The position numbers were made by a program, and so were the translations under genes. The notes beneath the pieces were generated by a model. That model did no database searches. It saw nothing but the letters and a program-made list of their open reading frames with translations, and was not told the DNA's origin. Below are positions 37,761 through 49,445 of a stretch of DNA of 64,000 nucleotides, piece by piece; position 1 is the first letter of the stretch; each line of letters opens with the position of its first letter. The DNA is from Agapanthus africanus (lineage: Eukaryota; Streptophyta; Magnoliopsida; Asparagales; Amaryllidaceae): positions 748,409,632 through 748,473,631 of the forward strand of contig CM057340.1 of NCBI GenBank assembly GCA_030015575.1, in the 5' to 3' direction.

Positions 37761-38345
37761 CATGATCCTAACCCTGTTTGCTAAGCCACCTTTGTTCGAC
37801 ATCGACAAAGGCAAATGATGGTTCGCTCCTGGCAACATCCCAGTTGTAACGATGCTGATGCCTAAATCAGTATCAAATTCCAAGTCCTTTCATGGCAAAT
37901 GATGATTCGCTCCTGGCAATATTCCAGTTGTAGCGATACTGATCCTGAGATTGGCACCAGATTCCAAGTTCCACACTCGCGATAAACAATCAGCGAGCCA
38001 AAAACGCATATGAAATAGCCGAAATGATGAGGCAACTTGCAACAAAATTAGCAAGTAAAAATGTATGCATACAAAATAGCCGAAATGATTAGGCAACTCG
38101 CAATAAAAAGCAGCGAGTAAAAATAAAACAAATAGCCGAAATGATTGGGCACCGCGAAAAATAGTCGAAATGATTGGGCAATCGCGATTTTTGCGATATA
38201 AAAAGCTGAAATGAGAAAGAATTAAAAAAAGATGAATGAAATGAAAGAATGAAACTTTTTGCCCTGCAGGTGAGGTCACAGTGACCCCTGTATACAATCC
38301 ATGGACGCAAACAAGAAGGGAACCATATCGTCCCACCGGGCTTCG
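37761..38345 (+). repeat. Short repeats with AAATAGCCGAAATGATTGGGCA wording, element A
   Basis: Several copies of a 20-30 base motif, AATAGCCGAAATGAT(T/G)GGGCAA, with GCAACTCGCAA between them (38010-38190). They are preceded by two copies of a TGGTTCGCTCCTGGCAACAT block (37818 and 37908). Non-coding. Confidence 0.6.
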
Positions 38346-39300
38346 TCGAAGCGAAGTCAAATCTCGACGGTTCATAGACAACTTAAAGACAATCTCGACA
38401 TTCGTCGTAGTATTGCAGACACAATGTCAACAAACGAAGTGAAGGAAGATCCCTAGCTTCAGGGTCTCGACGTCAACATCGACAGCTTAGAGATCAACAC
38501 CGGCGTTCTTCCTCCCTCCAATCGGATGCAGACGCAATATCAACAAACGGAGCCATGACAAAGTCCCCTAGTTCCAAATCTCAACGGTTCACAGACAGTC
38601 TAGAAATCACCAACGGCGTTTCTCCTTACTCCAGCAGGATGCAAATGCGACGTCAACAAACGACCCCAGGGTCAAAACAACGGAGATACGATAAAGTCCC
38701 CTAGTTCCAAATCTCGACGGTTCACAGACAGCCAAGAGATCACCAACGGCGTTTCTCCTTACTTCAGCAGGATGCAGATGCGACGTCAACAAACGACCCC
38801 AGGGTCAAAACAACGGAACCATGGCAAAGTCCCTTAGTTCCAAATCTCGACGGTTCATAGACAGCCTAGAGATCACCAACGGCGTTTCTTCTCACTCCAA
38901 CCAGGATGCAGATGCGAAGTCAACAAACGACCCCAGGGTCAAAATAATGGAACCATGGCAAAGTCCTCTAGTTCCAAATCTCGACGGTTCACCGACAGCC
39001 TAGAGATCACCAACTGCGTTTCTCCTCACTCCAACCAGATGCAGACGTGACGTCAACAACCGACCTCAGAGTTGCAACGAAGCAGAGCCATGGCGAAGTC
39101 CCTAGTTCCAAACCTTAACGGCAACATCTATAGCCTAAAAATCAGCAACGGTGATCTTCCTCATTCCAACAGGATTCGGACGTAGCATCACCAAACGGAG
39201 CTACGGCAAAGTCCTTAGTTCCAAGACTCTACGGTCCACAGACAACCTAGAGTCAACCAATGACCTCCCTGCCGGATCAACGCTCCGTCTCGGAAACAAG
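38346..39300 (+). repeat. Tandem array of about 134 bp, element A
   Basis: Units begin CCAAATCTCGACGGTTCA near 38574, 38708, 38842 and 38977, with more diverged copies at about 38349, 39110 and 39210. Each includes CAACAAACGACCCCAGGGTC. Non-coding. Confidence 0.8.
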
Positions 39301-39309
39301 TCAACCAAC

Positions 39310-40475
39310 CCCCAGGGAAATCAGTATCCATAGAAAAAATCTGGATTCAGGAAAATCAGCGTCCTTGACGAGATCACCTCGATTTGCGTCGACCCACAAA
39401 GAAATCAGTGTCTTTGCAGAAATACCTCGATTCATCTCAACCCCAGGGAAATCAGTGTCCTTGGTAAAAACCTCGATTTAGGGAAATCAGCATCCTTGAC
39501 GAGAGCATCTCGATTCGCGTCGACCCATAGAGAAATCAGCGTCTTTGCAGGAATACCTCGATTCGTTTCAACTCCGAGGAAATCAACGTCCTTGGCAAAA
39601 ACCTCGAGTCAGGGAAATCAGCGTCCTTGGCGAGAGCATCTTGATTCGCGTCGACTCGCAGATAAATCAGCGTCTTTGCAGGAATATCTCGATTCGTCTC
39701 AACCCCAGGGAAATCAGTGTCCTTGGCAACCCCCTCGATTCAGGGAAATCAGCGTCCTTGATGAGGGCATATTGATTCGCGTCGACCCGCAGAGAAATCA
39801 GCGTCTTTACGGGAATATCTCGATTCGTCTCAACCCCAGGGAAATCAGTGTCCTTGGCAACCTCCTCGATTCAGGGAAATCAGCGTCCTTAACGAGAGCA
39901 TCTCGATTCGCGTCGACCCGCATAGAAATCAGCGTCTTTGCAAGAATACCTCGATTCGTCTCAACCCCAGGGAAATCAGTGTCTTTGGGGAAAACCTCAA
40001 TTCAGGGAAATCAGTGTCTTTGACAAGAGCATCTCGATTCGCATCGGCCCGCAGAGAAATCAGTGTCTTTGCAGGAATACCTAGATTCGTTTCGACTCCA
40101 GGAAAATCAGTGTCCTTGGCAAAAACCTCAATTCAGGGAAATCAGCGTCCTTGACGAGAGCACCTCGGTTCGCGTCGACCGATAGAGAAATCAGTGTCTT
40201 TGCAGGAATATCTCGATTCGTTTCAACTCCAGGGAAATTAGTGTCCTTAGCAAAACCTCGATTCAGGAAAATCAACGTCCTTGACGAGAGCACCTCGATC
40301 CGCGTTGGCCCACAGAGAAATCAGCGTCTTTGCAAAAAAACCTGGATTCGTTTCGACTCCAGGGAAATCAGTGTCCTTGGAAAAAATCTCGACTTAGGGA
40401 AATCAATGTCCTTGACGAGAACATCTCGATTCGCGCCGATCCGCAGAGAAATCAGTGTCTCTGCATGAATATACG
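39310..40475 (+). repeat. Tandem array of about 130 bp built of three 43-bp sub-repeats, element A
   Basis: About nine copies. Each contains three GAAATCAG(C/T)GTC(C/T)TTG sub-units with different tails (GACGAGAGCATCTCGATTCG, CAGGAATACCTCGATTCG and GGCAAAAACCTCGATTCA). Long open frames across it (for example 39496-40023) are repeat by-products. The reverse complement of the same repeat is found in element D at 63470-63700. Confidence 0.85.
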
Positions 40476-40599
40476 ACGTCAGCAAAGCGGAGCCGCGGCA
40501 AAGTTCCCAGTTCCATGACTCGGCGATGCACAGACAAACCAAAGTCAACCATCGACCTCTCTGTTGAAGCAATGTTTTAACTCAGGAGTAGGTCAACTC

Positions 40600-41120
40600 A
40601 TCAATCACTTACGAGTCCTCTCGACTTATAAGGAAGAAAATTCTCCTGTGAGATCCTTACGACTCTCAAGAGGAAACACAATTAGGAATCCTCACGATTC
40701 CTAAGGAGAAAATACACCTACGAAATCCTCTCGACTCGTAGGGAGAAAAAATCTTTATGAGACCCTCACGGCTCATAAAGTTGAAAAGTCTTAGGCAACA
40801 AATCTGAACCTGTTTCCCAAGCCATCACTTCTTATCTCGATTCAGGGAAAATCAACGTCCTTGGCGAGAACCTCTCGATTCGTTTCGACCCGCAAGGAAA
40901 TCAGTGTGTTTGCGAGAATCTCTCGATTCGTCTAAACTTGCGGGAAAATTAGTGTCCCTACGCATAAAGAAAATTCTCTTATGGGATCCTTATGATTCTC
41001 AAGAGAAAACACACTTAGGAGTTCTCACGACTCCTAAGGAAAAAAACACCTACGAGATCCTCACAACTCATAGGGAGAAAAGCCATCGTGAGACCCTCAC
41101 AGCTCATAAAGTTGGAAACT
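40600..41120 (+). repeat. Stem-loop repeat array 2 in the 3' region of element A
   Basis: Same type as 37215-37760. Clear examples are TTAGGAATC/GATTCCTAA around CTCAC (about 40683-40705) and CTTTATGAG/CTCATAAAG around ACCCTCACGG (about 40752-40779). Confidence 0.8.
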
Positions 41121-41516
41121 CTTAGGCAACAGATCCTAACCATGTTTCCTAAACCATCGCTACCTTATAAAGAGTTCAAGATGAACTGTTATCTACCATC
41201 TATAGGCCACACTTGCCAAAGCTACATGCCACTGAAATGGAGAAGTTACTTATGAGCATATAAACTACTTCACGCCAGAGTATGATATAAAGAAACAGTA
41301 GGGTGTGGCTCATGGACCTCAGGGTTTGGAACTATATCCTTTAAGAGTCGAGATTTGAGTCAATGATAAATGACGACGCTTGCGTCCGCTTGTTATCTTC
41401 TCAGATCAAGATCCTGAAGATTATATACCAACCCAAAACTGGTCATACGCTATGAATTACTCTGCACTACTTCACCCACGTATATACTTACATGGGCAAA
41501 ATAGTGGGGGGGCATA
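41121..41516 (+). other. Unique stretch and purine tract before the 3' LTR of element A
   Basis: No gene recognised. GTGGGGGGG (41504-41512) immediately before the LTR start at 41517 is the plus-strand primer. Confidence 0.7.
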
Positions 41517-44500
41517 TGTTCCCACCCAAAAAAAAATTTGCGCAAAAAAGCCCAAGATATCAAATAGCAGTGATACGTTTAAGAAAATGTGAATCAGTAT
41601 TTTCCGGGCTGTATTTTGACAAACTCCTGAATTAGAAATGGCTAAATTCTGATGTTATCGAAAGCGTCTCGAAAAATCCATCGATTTGATATATTATGGG
41701 CTTCATAATTCATCCGGGATCAAAAGTTATGAGCAAATATGTTATGCACGTGTAATCTAGGGAAGAAAATACGAACCAGTAATTTCCGGGCTGCATTTTG
41801 ACAAACTCCCGAATGAGAAACGGATAAATTTTGATGGTATCGAAAGTTTCTCGAAAAATCCTTCGATTTGATATATTATGGACCTTATAATTCATCTGGG
41901 ATCAAAAGTTATGAGGTATCATGTGCTCACACGTAACCGGGCATCACATGCCCACACGTGACCATTTACAGGCAAAGCCTGCAAGCACTGAATAAAATAA
42001 ATAATTTGAAATAATTAATCAGTGGGGTCACATGCCAACACATGATGAGAGTTTAAACCCACTGAAAAGAATTAAAGGTATAATAAAATAACAAGGAAAA
42101 ACCCCCAATGGGGCATCACGTGCCAACACGTGACCATGGGTCACGTGCTGACACGTGATAATTCCTGAGTTCTTTAAAGCAACAGAATTAAATTCTGGTC
42201 AAATACTTAATCAGGGGGTCACGTGCTAACACGTGATGGGCTTTAAAAGCCTTTTGAATTAATAGAATTAAATTCTAATTAAAAGAGAATCAAAAACCCA
42301 AACTAGGAAAGTATTTCTCTAAATCTTTCCAAATAAAAAAAGAGATTATGGGGAACCGTTGGATTAAAAATCCAAGCGTGATTAAAAATAACCAATTTAT
42401 GAAAAGATTTTAGACAAGGAAAGATTTCCCTAAAATTTACCAAGAATAACAAACAGAATATCTTTTGGATTAAAAATCCAATGGTGAATAAAATTCATTA
42501 AGTAATCTAAAAGATCATATTAGTTATGAAAAAACAAACAAAATCTTTCAATGAGAGATTTACAAAAAAAATTGATTCTTTTCCTTCTCCTATAAATAGG
42601 AGCTAAGAAGAGAAGAGAGATATAGAATTTTGGGATCTTGAAATTTTCCAAAAGGCAAATAGCAGAGAGAAGAGAAAGGAGAATTTAATTCTCAAGAAAG
42701 AAACCCTAGGTGAGAAAAGAGAAAGGGATCAAAGGTTCATAAAACAAAAAAGAGAATTTAATTCTCAATTTAAGAGTTTAACTCTTCTGCAAAAGAACTT
42801 AGTTTTTCCTCTGGTTGAAAGTCTGCAGAAGCAAATCTCCCCATAGGTTGAGAATTTAATTCTCATCGGGTTGAGATTTTGCCATGTAGATCCAAAACTT
42901 AGAGGGAGAATTGAGTTTAGAGAATTTAATTCTCCTAAATTCACAGGAATTTAATTCCTCCAAGATGAAACTAGGGTTTAACCCTATATGAGAATTTAAT
43001 TCTCCTAAAATTATAGGAATTTAATTCTTTCAAGATGAACAAAACTAGGGTTTAACCCTAATTGAGAATTTAATTCTCTCAAATTTACAGGAACTTGATT
43101 CCTCCTAAAATGAAATTAGGGTTTAACCCTATACAAGAATTTAATTCTTTTACATATATGGGAATTTAATTCCCCTAAAAGGCAATTAGGGTTTAACCCT
43201 ACATAAGAATTTAATTCTTTTACAACAGGAATTTAGTTCCTCCAAAATCATAATTAGGGTTTAACCCTACAGAGAATTTAATTCTTAAAAATAGGGAGAC
43301 TTAAAAGATCTCCGCGCATGCAAAGAACTAAGGTCACGTGGCCCCACGTGACCATTGAAAAAATTCCCAAACATAAAAAGGAAAAACCTTTGAGGCAATG
43401 CCTCACGTGCTCCCACGTGACCTCCAAGAGAAAGAGAATAAAAGCAAAGGAAATATGGGATTTGGGCGCTCTCACGTGTTAACACGTGACCCCTAATAAA
43501 TGTCTTAACAAATCAGTGCATGAATGCCTATCACGTGCCCACACGTGATGGCTAAAAATTAAAAGTGTTTAACACTTATTTGCAGAACAAAGTGAGGAGA
43601 TCTGACCCCACTTTTGGGCGCCCGCACGTGACCCCTTTTTCTTTAATGTTTAACACTAATTCGAGAGCTTTATTTCCAGTGTTTAACACTGATTATCTTT
43701 TAGTGTTTAACACTAATTTGAGAATATTATTTCCAATGTTTAACACTGTATTTTTTTAGTGTTTAACACTAATTCGAGAGCTTTTTTGCCAGTGTTTAAC
43801 ACCGATTGTCTTTTAGTGTTTAACACTAATTTGAGAATCTTATTTCCAGTGTTTAACACTGCTGTTTTCTAGTGTTTAAACACTAATTTGAGAGCTTTAT
43901 TTCTAGTGTTTAACACTACCGTTCTCTAGTGTTTAATACTACTTTTAGCCAAATTGGCTGATTTTCCAGAGGCAAAAGACTCCCGTTCAACTGAATCTCA
44001 AAATTGAGTAAAATTCAGAGCTACAATGTTTAATGCTCAGTCAAAAATAGAAATATTATCAGAGCCCTCAAACTCTTATTTAGCATTGCTAAATGATGAG
44101 GGGCTGAACCCAGACAAATGTGTAATGGTCCAACAAAGGGCCAATATTTCAAACTTAATTGGACTTAGCCCAAGTTGGCCATAAGTTCTCAATTCAGACT
44201 TAACTGAGTCAGTGTGCTCATAATTTAATTAATTGATCTTAGTTCCAAATTGGACAAAAGATCACTTAATCTACTTTGGTTTGAGGGTACATCTCTTCAC
44301 TCCTCTGATATTTGTCGTTGTAATCCTTCAACGTCTTCAGAGAGGTGACGGGTCCCGACAAGCACACATTTCATGGACTGTGGGGTCCTTAAACTCATGG
44401 ACTATGATGTCCTTAACCTTGACCGTGATGTCTTTAAACTAACATTGAACCGTGGGGTCCTTAAACTCACGGACTATGATGTCCTTAACCTCGACCGTAA

Positions 44501-45654
44501 TGTCTTTAAACTAACATCAGACTGTGGGGTCCTTAAACCCATGGACTATGATGTCCTTAACCTCGACCGTGATGTCTTTAAACTAACATTGGACTGTGGG
44601 GTCCTTAAACCCATGGAGTATGATATCCTTAATCGCGACCGTGATGTCTTTAAACTAACATTGGACTGTGGGATCCTTAAACCCATGGACTATGATTTTC
44701 TTAACCTTGACCGTGATATCTTTAAACTTATATTGGACTGTGGGGTCCTTAAACCTATGGACTATGATGTCCTTATCCTTGACCGTGATGTCTTTAAACT
44801 AACATTGGACTGTGGGGTCCTTAAACCCACAGACTATGATGTCCTTAACCTCGACCGCGATGTCCTTAAATTAACATTGGAATGTGGGGTCCTTAAACCC
44901 ACGGACTATAATGTCCTTAACCTCGACCGTGATGTCTTTAAACTAATATTGGACTGTGGGGTCCTTAAACCCATGGACTATGATGTCCTTAACCTCGACC
45001 GCGATATCTTTAAACTAATATTGGACCGAGATGTCCTTAAACTAACGATGGACCGCAATGTCCTTAAACTAATCGACCGCAATGTCACTAAACTAAACAA
45101 TAGAGCCCATTTGCTCTCTTGTTGGATCTAAACGATCCCGCTAAGTTGATCTTAGTCTAAAATGAGACTAACGTATCCTTAACAAACGTTTAAGTTGATC
45201 TTAGCCTCAAATAAGGCTAACGTATCCTTAAACCCAACCCCCCAAACCCAAATCTAAGAAAAACACGGATTTAGACTAGTCTACGCCCTACGGGCGACAA
45301 CATAAATTAGTCTCCGTATACAATCCACGGGCAACCAAACACAAAACAAACGCCCACGACACGAAGTGACCATCTGGAGAAGAAGAAAGTTGTTACCATG
45401 ATGCGGTAGCGTAATTAACTGCAGGGACTTGCACCTGCAGGGAAGAGCGTCCCCACAATCAAAAACCCCTCAAACGAGGGGGAATCAGACGAAGTCTGCT
45501 ACATTGGACGCATCCATTTAAACCTTCGATACATGGTGCCATAAATCAACTTGACATCTTTGGAGAGGTGGACGGATAGTACCAATTAGCATCTGCCCCG
45601 AATTTCAGGCAAGACGAACCTACGCGGTCGCGTCTCCGTATTCGGAGGGGAGCA
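41517..45654 (+). repeat. 3' LTR of element A
   Basis: It is collinear with 29423-33182 and has the same palindrome zones. It is longer (4,138 against 3,760 bases) because its 72-bp array has more units and its last part (45458-45654) keeps a stretch that the first LTR lacks. It ends in AGCA directly before the TTGGG duplication. Confidence 0.9.
44378..45115 (+). repeat. 72-bp tandem array in the 3' LTR of element A
   Basis: About ten units against about seven in the first LTR. The open frame here spans 44373-45131 (252 codons). The last units are variants (ATGGACCGCAATGTCCTTAA) shared by both LTRs, so expansion or loss occurred inside the array. Confidence 0.85.
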
Positions 45655-46532
45655 TTGGGTACATTCCATATCAACAACGTTCACTTCGTCACGTAACAAA
45701 TATACGTGCACGCAAGTTGAATGTTGGACCGAAACATCTTTAAACGAATATTCGCCTCCAAAACGGCGATAATAGACCGAAACGTCCTTAAAACTAATAT
45801 TCGCCTCCAAAATGGTGATAACGGACCGAAATATGCTTAAACTAATATTCGCCCCCAAATACGGCAATAATGGACTAAAAAGTCCCTATACTAGAAATTC
45901 CACTTCAAATACGGCGACAAAGGACCGAAATGTCCTTAAACTAATATTCGCCCTTAAATACGGCGATAATGGACCGAAACGTCCCTAAACTAAAACTTCA
46001 CCTCAAATATGGCGATAATGGACCGGGATGTCCTTAAACTAAAATAATCGAACCCAAATGATCGTATATTTAAGTCGATCTTAATCTCAAACCAGATTAA
46101 CGGTCCTTAAATCAAGCCAAACCCAAATCTAAGAATATACGGATTTGGACTAATTCACGCCCTACGGACGACGACATAAAGTAGTCTCCATATATAATCC
46201 ATGGGCAACCCAAAATAAAAATAAACATACACACGACACAAAGTGAACCTCCGGAACAGGAGAAAGTGGTTATCACGATGCGGTAACGTAATTAACTGCA
46301 GGGGGCTTAAGCTTGCAGGGAAGAGCATCCCCACAATAAAAAAAACCCTCGCAAACGAGGAGGAATCTGATAAAGTCTGCTACAACGGTCGCGTCCGTCC
46401 AAACCTCCGATATACGGTGCCATAAATCAACTTGGAATTTTCGGAGAGGTGGATGGATAAATCCAAATAGCATCTGCCCCAGAATTCAGGCCAGACGTCT
46501 CGACGTCCCGGTCCATCTTCCGGCGGTGAATA
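45655..46532 (+). repeat. Second part of the LTR of element C, with a 49-bp array
   Basis: It starts with the TTGGG duplication. At 45724-46045 a unit of about 49 bases, GGACCGAAACGTCCTTAAAC followed by TAATATTCGCC and AAATACGGCGATAAT, is repeated about seven times. The core is related to the 72-bp array of element A. It ends near 46532, before the primer site. Confidence 0.75.
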
Positions 46533-46795
46533 GATTTTGGCACGCCCGGTAGGACTTTTCCTCTTTTCACTCCATACTTCGTGTGTCGTGTTTCACGAAC
46601 AAAATCGCGGTTCACTATCGTTGCCCTTGGATTCGAGGTACTAAGATTTAGTGTCTTGTTCTTATGCAGGAAGAAGAAGAAAAAGATCAATGGCTTCCAG
46701 CTGCACAACCTGTAACAGCAACTCGCGCTCCGCCCCAACTGGAGGAGTGACTTATAGGCCCAACACGACCTCCATTTTTTCAATGCCGGTATGGC
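46533..46795 (+). other. Primer site and gag start of element C
   Basis: TGGCACGCCCGGTAGGAC lies at 46538-46555. A frame from 46690 begins MASSCTTCNSNSRSAPTGG, the counterpart of the leader peptide at 33334 in element A. Element D interrupts it directly after ATGGC (46791-46795). Confidence 0.7.
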
Positions 46796-49445
46796 TGTTT
46801 ACCACCGAAAAAATAAACGAAACCACGTAGGTCGTCTTGCCTGAATTTGAGGCAGATGTTATTGGGTTTTATCCATCCACCTCTCCAAATATACCAAGTT
46901 GATTTATGGCACCATGTATCGGAGGTTTGGACAGATACGGTCGTTGTAGCAGACTTCGTCAGATTCCCCCTCATTATGAGGGATTTTGATTGTGGGGATG
47001 CTCTTCTCTGCAAGCGTAAGCCCCTGTAGTTAATTACGTTACCGTGTAGCGATAACCACTTTCTCCTGCTCCAGATATTCACTTCGTGTCGTGTGCATTT
47101 GTTTTCTTTTTGGTTGCTCGTGGATTGTATACGGAGACTAATTTATATTGTCGCCCGTAAGATGGGGATTAGTCCAAATCCGTATTTTCTTAGATTTGGG
47201 TTTGGTTTGATTTAAGGATCGTTAATCTCGTTTGAGATTAAGATCAACTTAAATGATTGTTAAGGATATGTTAGTCTAATTTTAGACTAAGATCTACTTA
47301 ACAAGCTTTTAGGATCATTTAGATCCAACGAAAGAGTATTTGGACTCTATCGTCTTAGTTTAGGGATGTTGCGGTCCATTAGGTTTAAGGACATCATAGT
47401 CCATAGAGTTTAGTTTAGGGACGTTGCGGTCCATTGGGTTTAAAGACGTTATAGTCTATGGAGTTTAAGGACATCATAATCCATTTGGTTTAGGAAAGTT
47501 GCGGTCCATAGGGGTTTATCCATGGGTTTGGAAATGTACCAAAAAGTTGTTGGTTGTCGGGACCCGCCACCTCCCTGAAGACGTTGAAGAATTACAATGA
47601 CCTGTATCAGAGGTGTGGAGAGATATACCCTTAAACCAATGTCCCGACTGAAGGGGGATGGGATGAACATCATTTTAGATGCCATCTGTTAGGAGCTCAT
47701 TAGCTATCTTTGGGACTGAGATCGGTTTGGGGGACCCTGAGCATGAGAGGCTCAATTGATTGTCCTCGGGAGATTTAGTCTAAGTTTGGCTAATATTAGC
47801 CTCTCATAGTGTTAAACACTAGTATATGTTCAGCGCTCACGTGCTCCCGCGTGCGGCTTTAAAGTAGTGTTAAACACTAAATATCCGAGGTGCTCACGTG
47901 GGGTCACGTGAGGTGCTTGAAGTAGAAAACACTAAATTTTAAGGTTCTCACATGGGGTCACGTGAGGCGCTTGAAAGTTGGCGCTGTCTCTTTGGGTTTA
48001 TTCCCTTTTGCTTTATAAGTGCTAAGCACTATCAGTGAAGGGGTCACGTGTGAACACGCGATCCATTTCAGTCTCTCTTTTGAGTTTATCACAGGTGGTC
48101 ACGTGTGAACACGTGATCATCAATATGCATGGAATTCTTTCTCAAATCCCTTATTATATATTTTTGTAAGGATTTAGTTCCTTGGACTTAGTTCTTCTCT
48201 TAGTTTGTGGATCTGCATGACAGAGTTTCCCTGATGAGAATTAAATTCTCAACTTGTGGGGAGATCTGCTTCTTCAGATCTCTCACCAGAAGAAAGAACT
48301 AAGTTCTTATATGAATGGTTAAATCCTAGTTTTATCAGAGAAATTAAATTTCTATATGCCTTTTGGGAGAATTAAATTCTCTGAACTCAGATCTTCTCCT
48401 AGTTTTTGGATCAGCATGGAAGAATCTCCCCGATGAGAATTAAATTCTCAACTTGTGGAGAGATCTGCTTCTGCAGATGTTTTTACCAGAAGAAAGAACT
48501 AAGTTCTTTGGAAGAGTTAAACTCTTATGGAGACGAAGAAGAAGTAAGATGTTCTCTGTGGGTTTTTTTTCCCTTCTTACCTAGGGTTTCTTCTTTTCTT
48601 TTTGAACTTGCTGTTTATAGGGGGCCTCTTTTTTTTTAGACTTGAAGTCTTGGGGCCTTTATATAGTGGGGGCTAATTTGTTGATTCAGTTGAGAAAATC
48701 TCTCATTGAGAGATTTCTTAATTGATTTGGAGAATTTATCCACCGTTGGATCTTTGATCCAAGGACTTTTGTTTTACAGAAGACATTTTTTCTGTTTTTT
48801 TAACAAGATTAGAAAAATATTTTTCCCATACAGAACTTATTCTGTATCTTGGTGATTTTTAATCACCATTGGATCTTTGATCCAATCGGTGCTCTGATTT
48901 ACATAGCACAATTTTTCTTGTTTAGAAAGATTGTGGAAAATATTTCCAAAATAGGGTTCTGATCCTTTTTATTTAGAATTTAATTCTATCGGCTCAGAAG
49001 GCATTAGAAGCCCTCACGTGCAGCACGTGACTCCACGAAATTAAGCCCACCAATCGGCTCAGAAGGCATCTGAGACCTCTCACATGCAGCACGTGACCCT
49101 TCACTGAATTAACTTGGTTCGTTTGTATACAGCAGCCCAAACAGAGGGAAGGCATCACGTGGTAACATGTGAGCTTCTTTGCTCTTTGTTTGTTTTATAA
49201 CTGGGTCCTACATGTTTTGTGTGAAAGACGATTACGTGCTTGCACGTAAGGCTTTAATTGTCGCTTACTAAGTGGAGCCGCTTACTCTGTATACAGATGC
49301 ATCACGTGCTTGCACGTGATGCTCCACTTGCGGGAAGTTTTTCCTTTCCCTCTCTGAGTCTTTTTATAAGGGATCGACGATCACCTGCTTATACGTGATG
49401 TTTCCATTAGTGGGGAATTTTCCCTTCCCTTTTTATAAGGGAACA
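46796..49445 (-). repeat. 3' LTR of element D
   Basis: Read on the minus strand it matches the Tat-type LTR plan: G-box palindromes (49010-49340 and 48040-48115), GAATTTAATTC and AAGAACTTAGTTCTT palindromes (48160-48520), a TATA box (CCACTATATAAAGG, about 48658-48671), AGTGTTTAACACT copies (47810-47880), the conserved block (47560-47640), short GGACCGCAACGTCCCTAAAC repeats (47340-47520), and an end related to that of element C. Confidence 0.8.

Larger units (their letters stand above)
29423..45654 (+). mobile_element. Element A: 16.2 kb Tat/Ogre/Retand-type non-autonomous LTR retrotransposon
   Basis: The LTRs at 29423-33182 and 41517-45654 both begin TGTTCCCACC. TTGGG stands directly before the first (29418-29422) and directly after the second (45655-45659), a perfect 5-bp target duplication. 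The primer site lies at 33188-33205 and the purine tract at 41504-41512. The interior has gag-like coding (33334-36760), no protease, reverse transcriptase or integrase that I can find, and 4 kb of tandem arrays. It is broken in several places in gag. LTR stretches sampled by eye differ by about 4-7%, so the insertion is neither recent nor ancient. Confidence 0.9.
27330..46795 (+). mobile_element. Element C: Tat/Ogre/Retand-type LTR retrotransposon, interrupted by elements A and D
   Basis: Its LTR begins near TGTTTCCCC (27330), runs to 29422, and resumes after element A at 45655, ending near 46532. A primer site (TGGCACGCCCGGTAGGAC, 46538-46555) and the start of a gag-like frame follow; then element D begins at 46796. 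The LTR is about 2.97 kb once A is set aside. The primer-site wording is that of Ogre/Tat elements. The remainder of C should lie beyond D, outside the window. C must be the oldest of the three Tat-type copies here. Confidence 0.75.

Noticed and set aside
39496-40023. A 175-codon frame as a protein
   Set aside because: It lies wholly in the 130-bp tandem array of element A.
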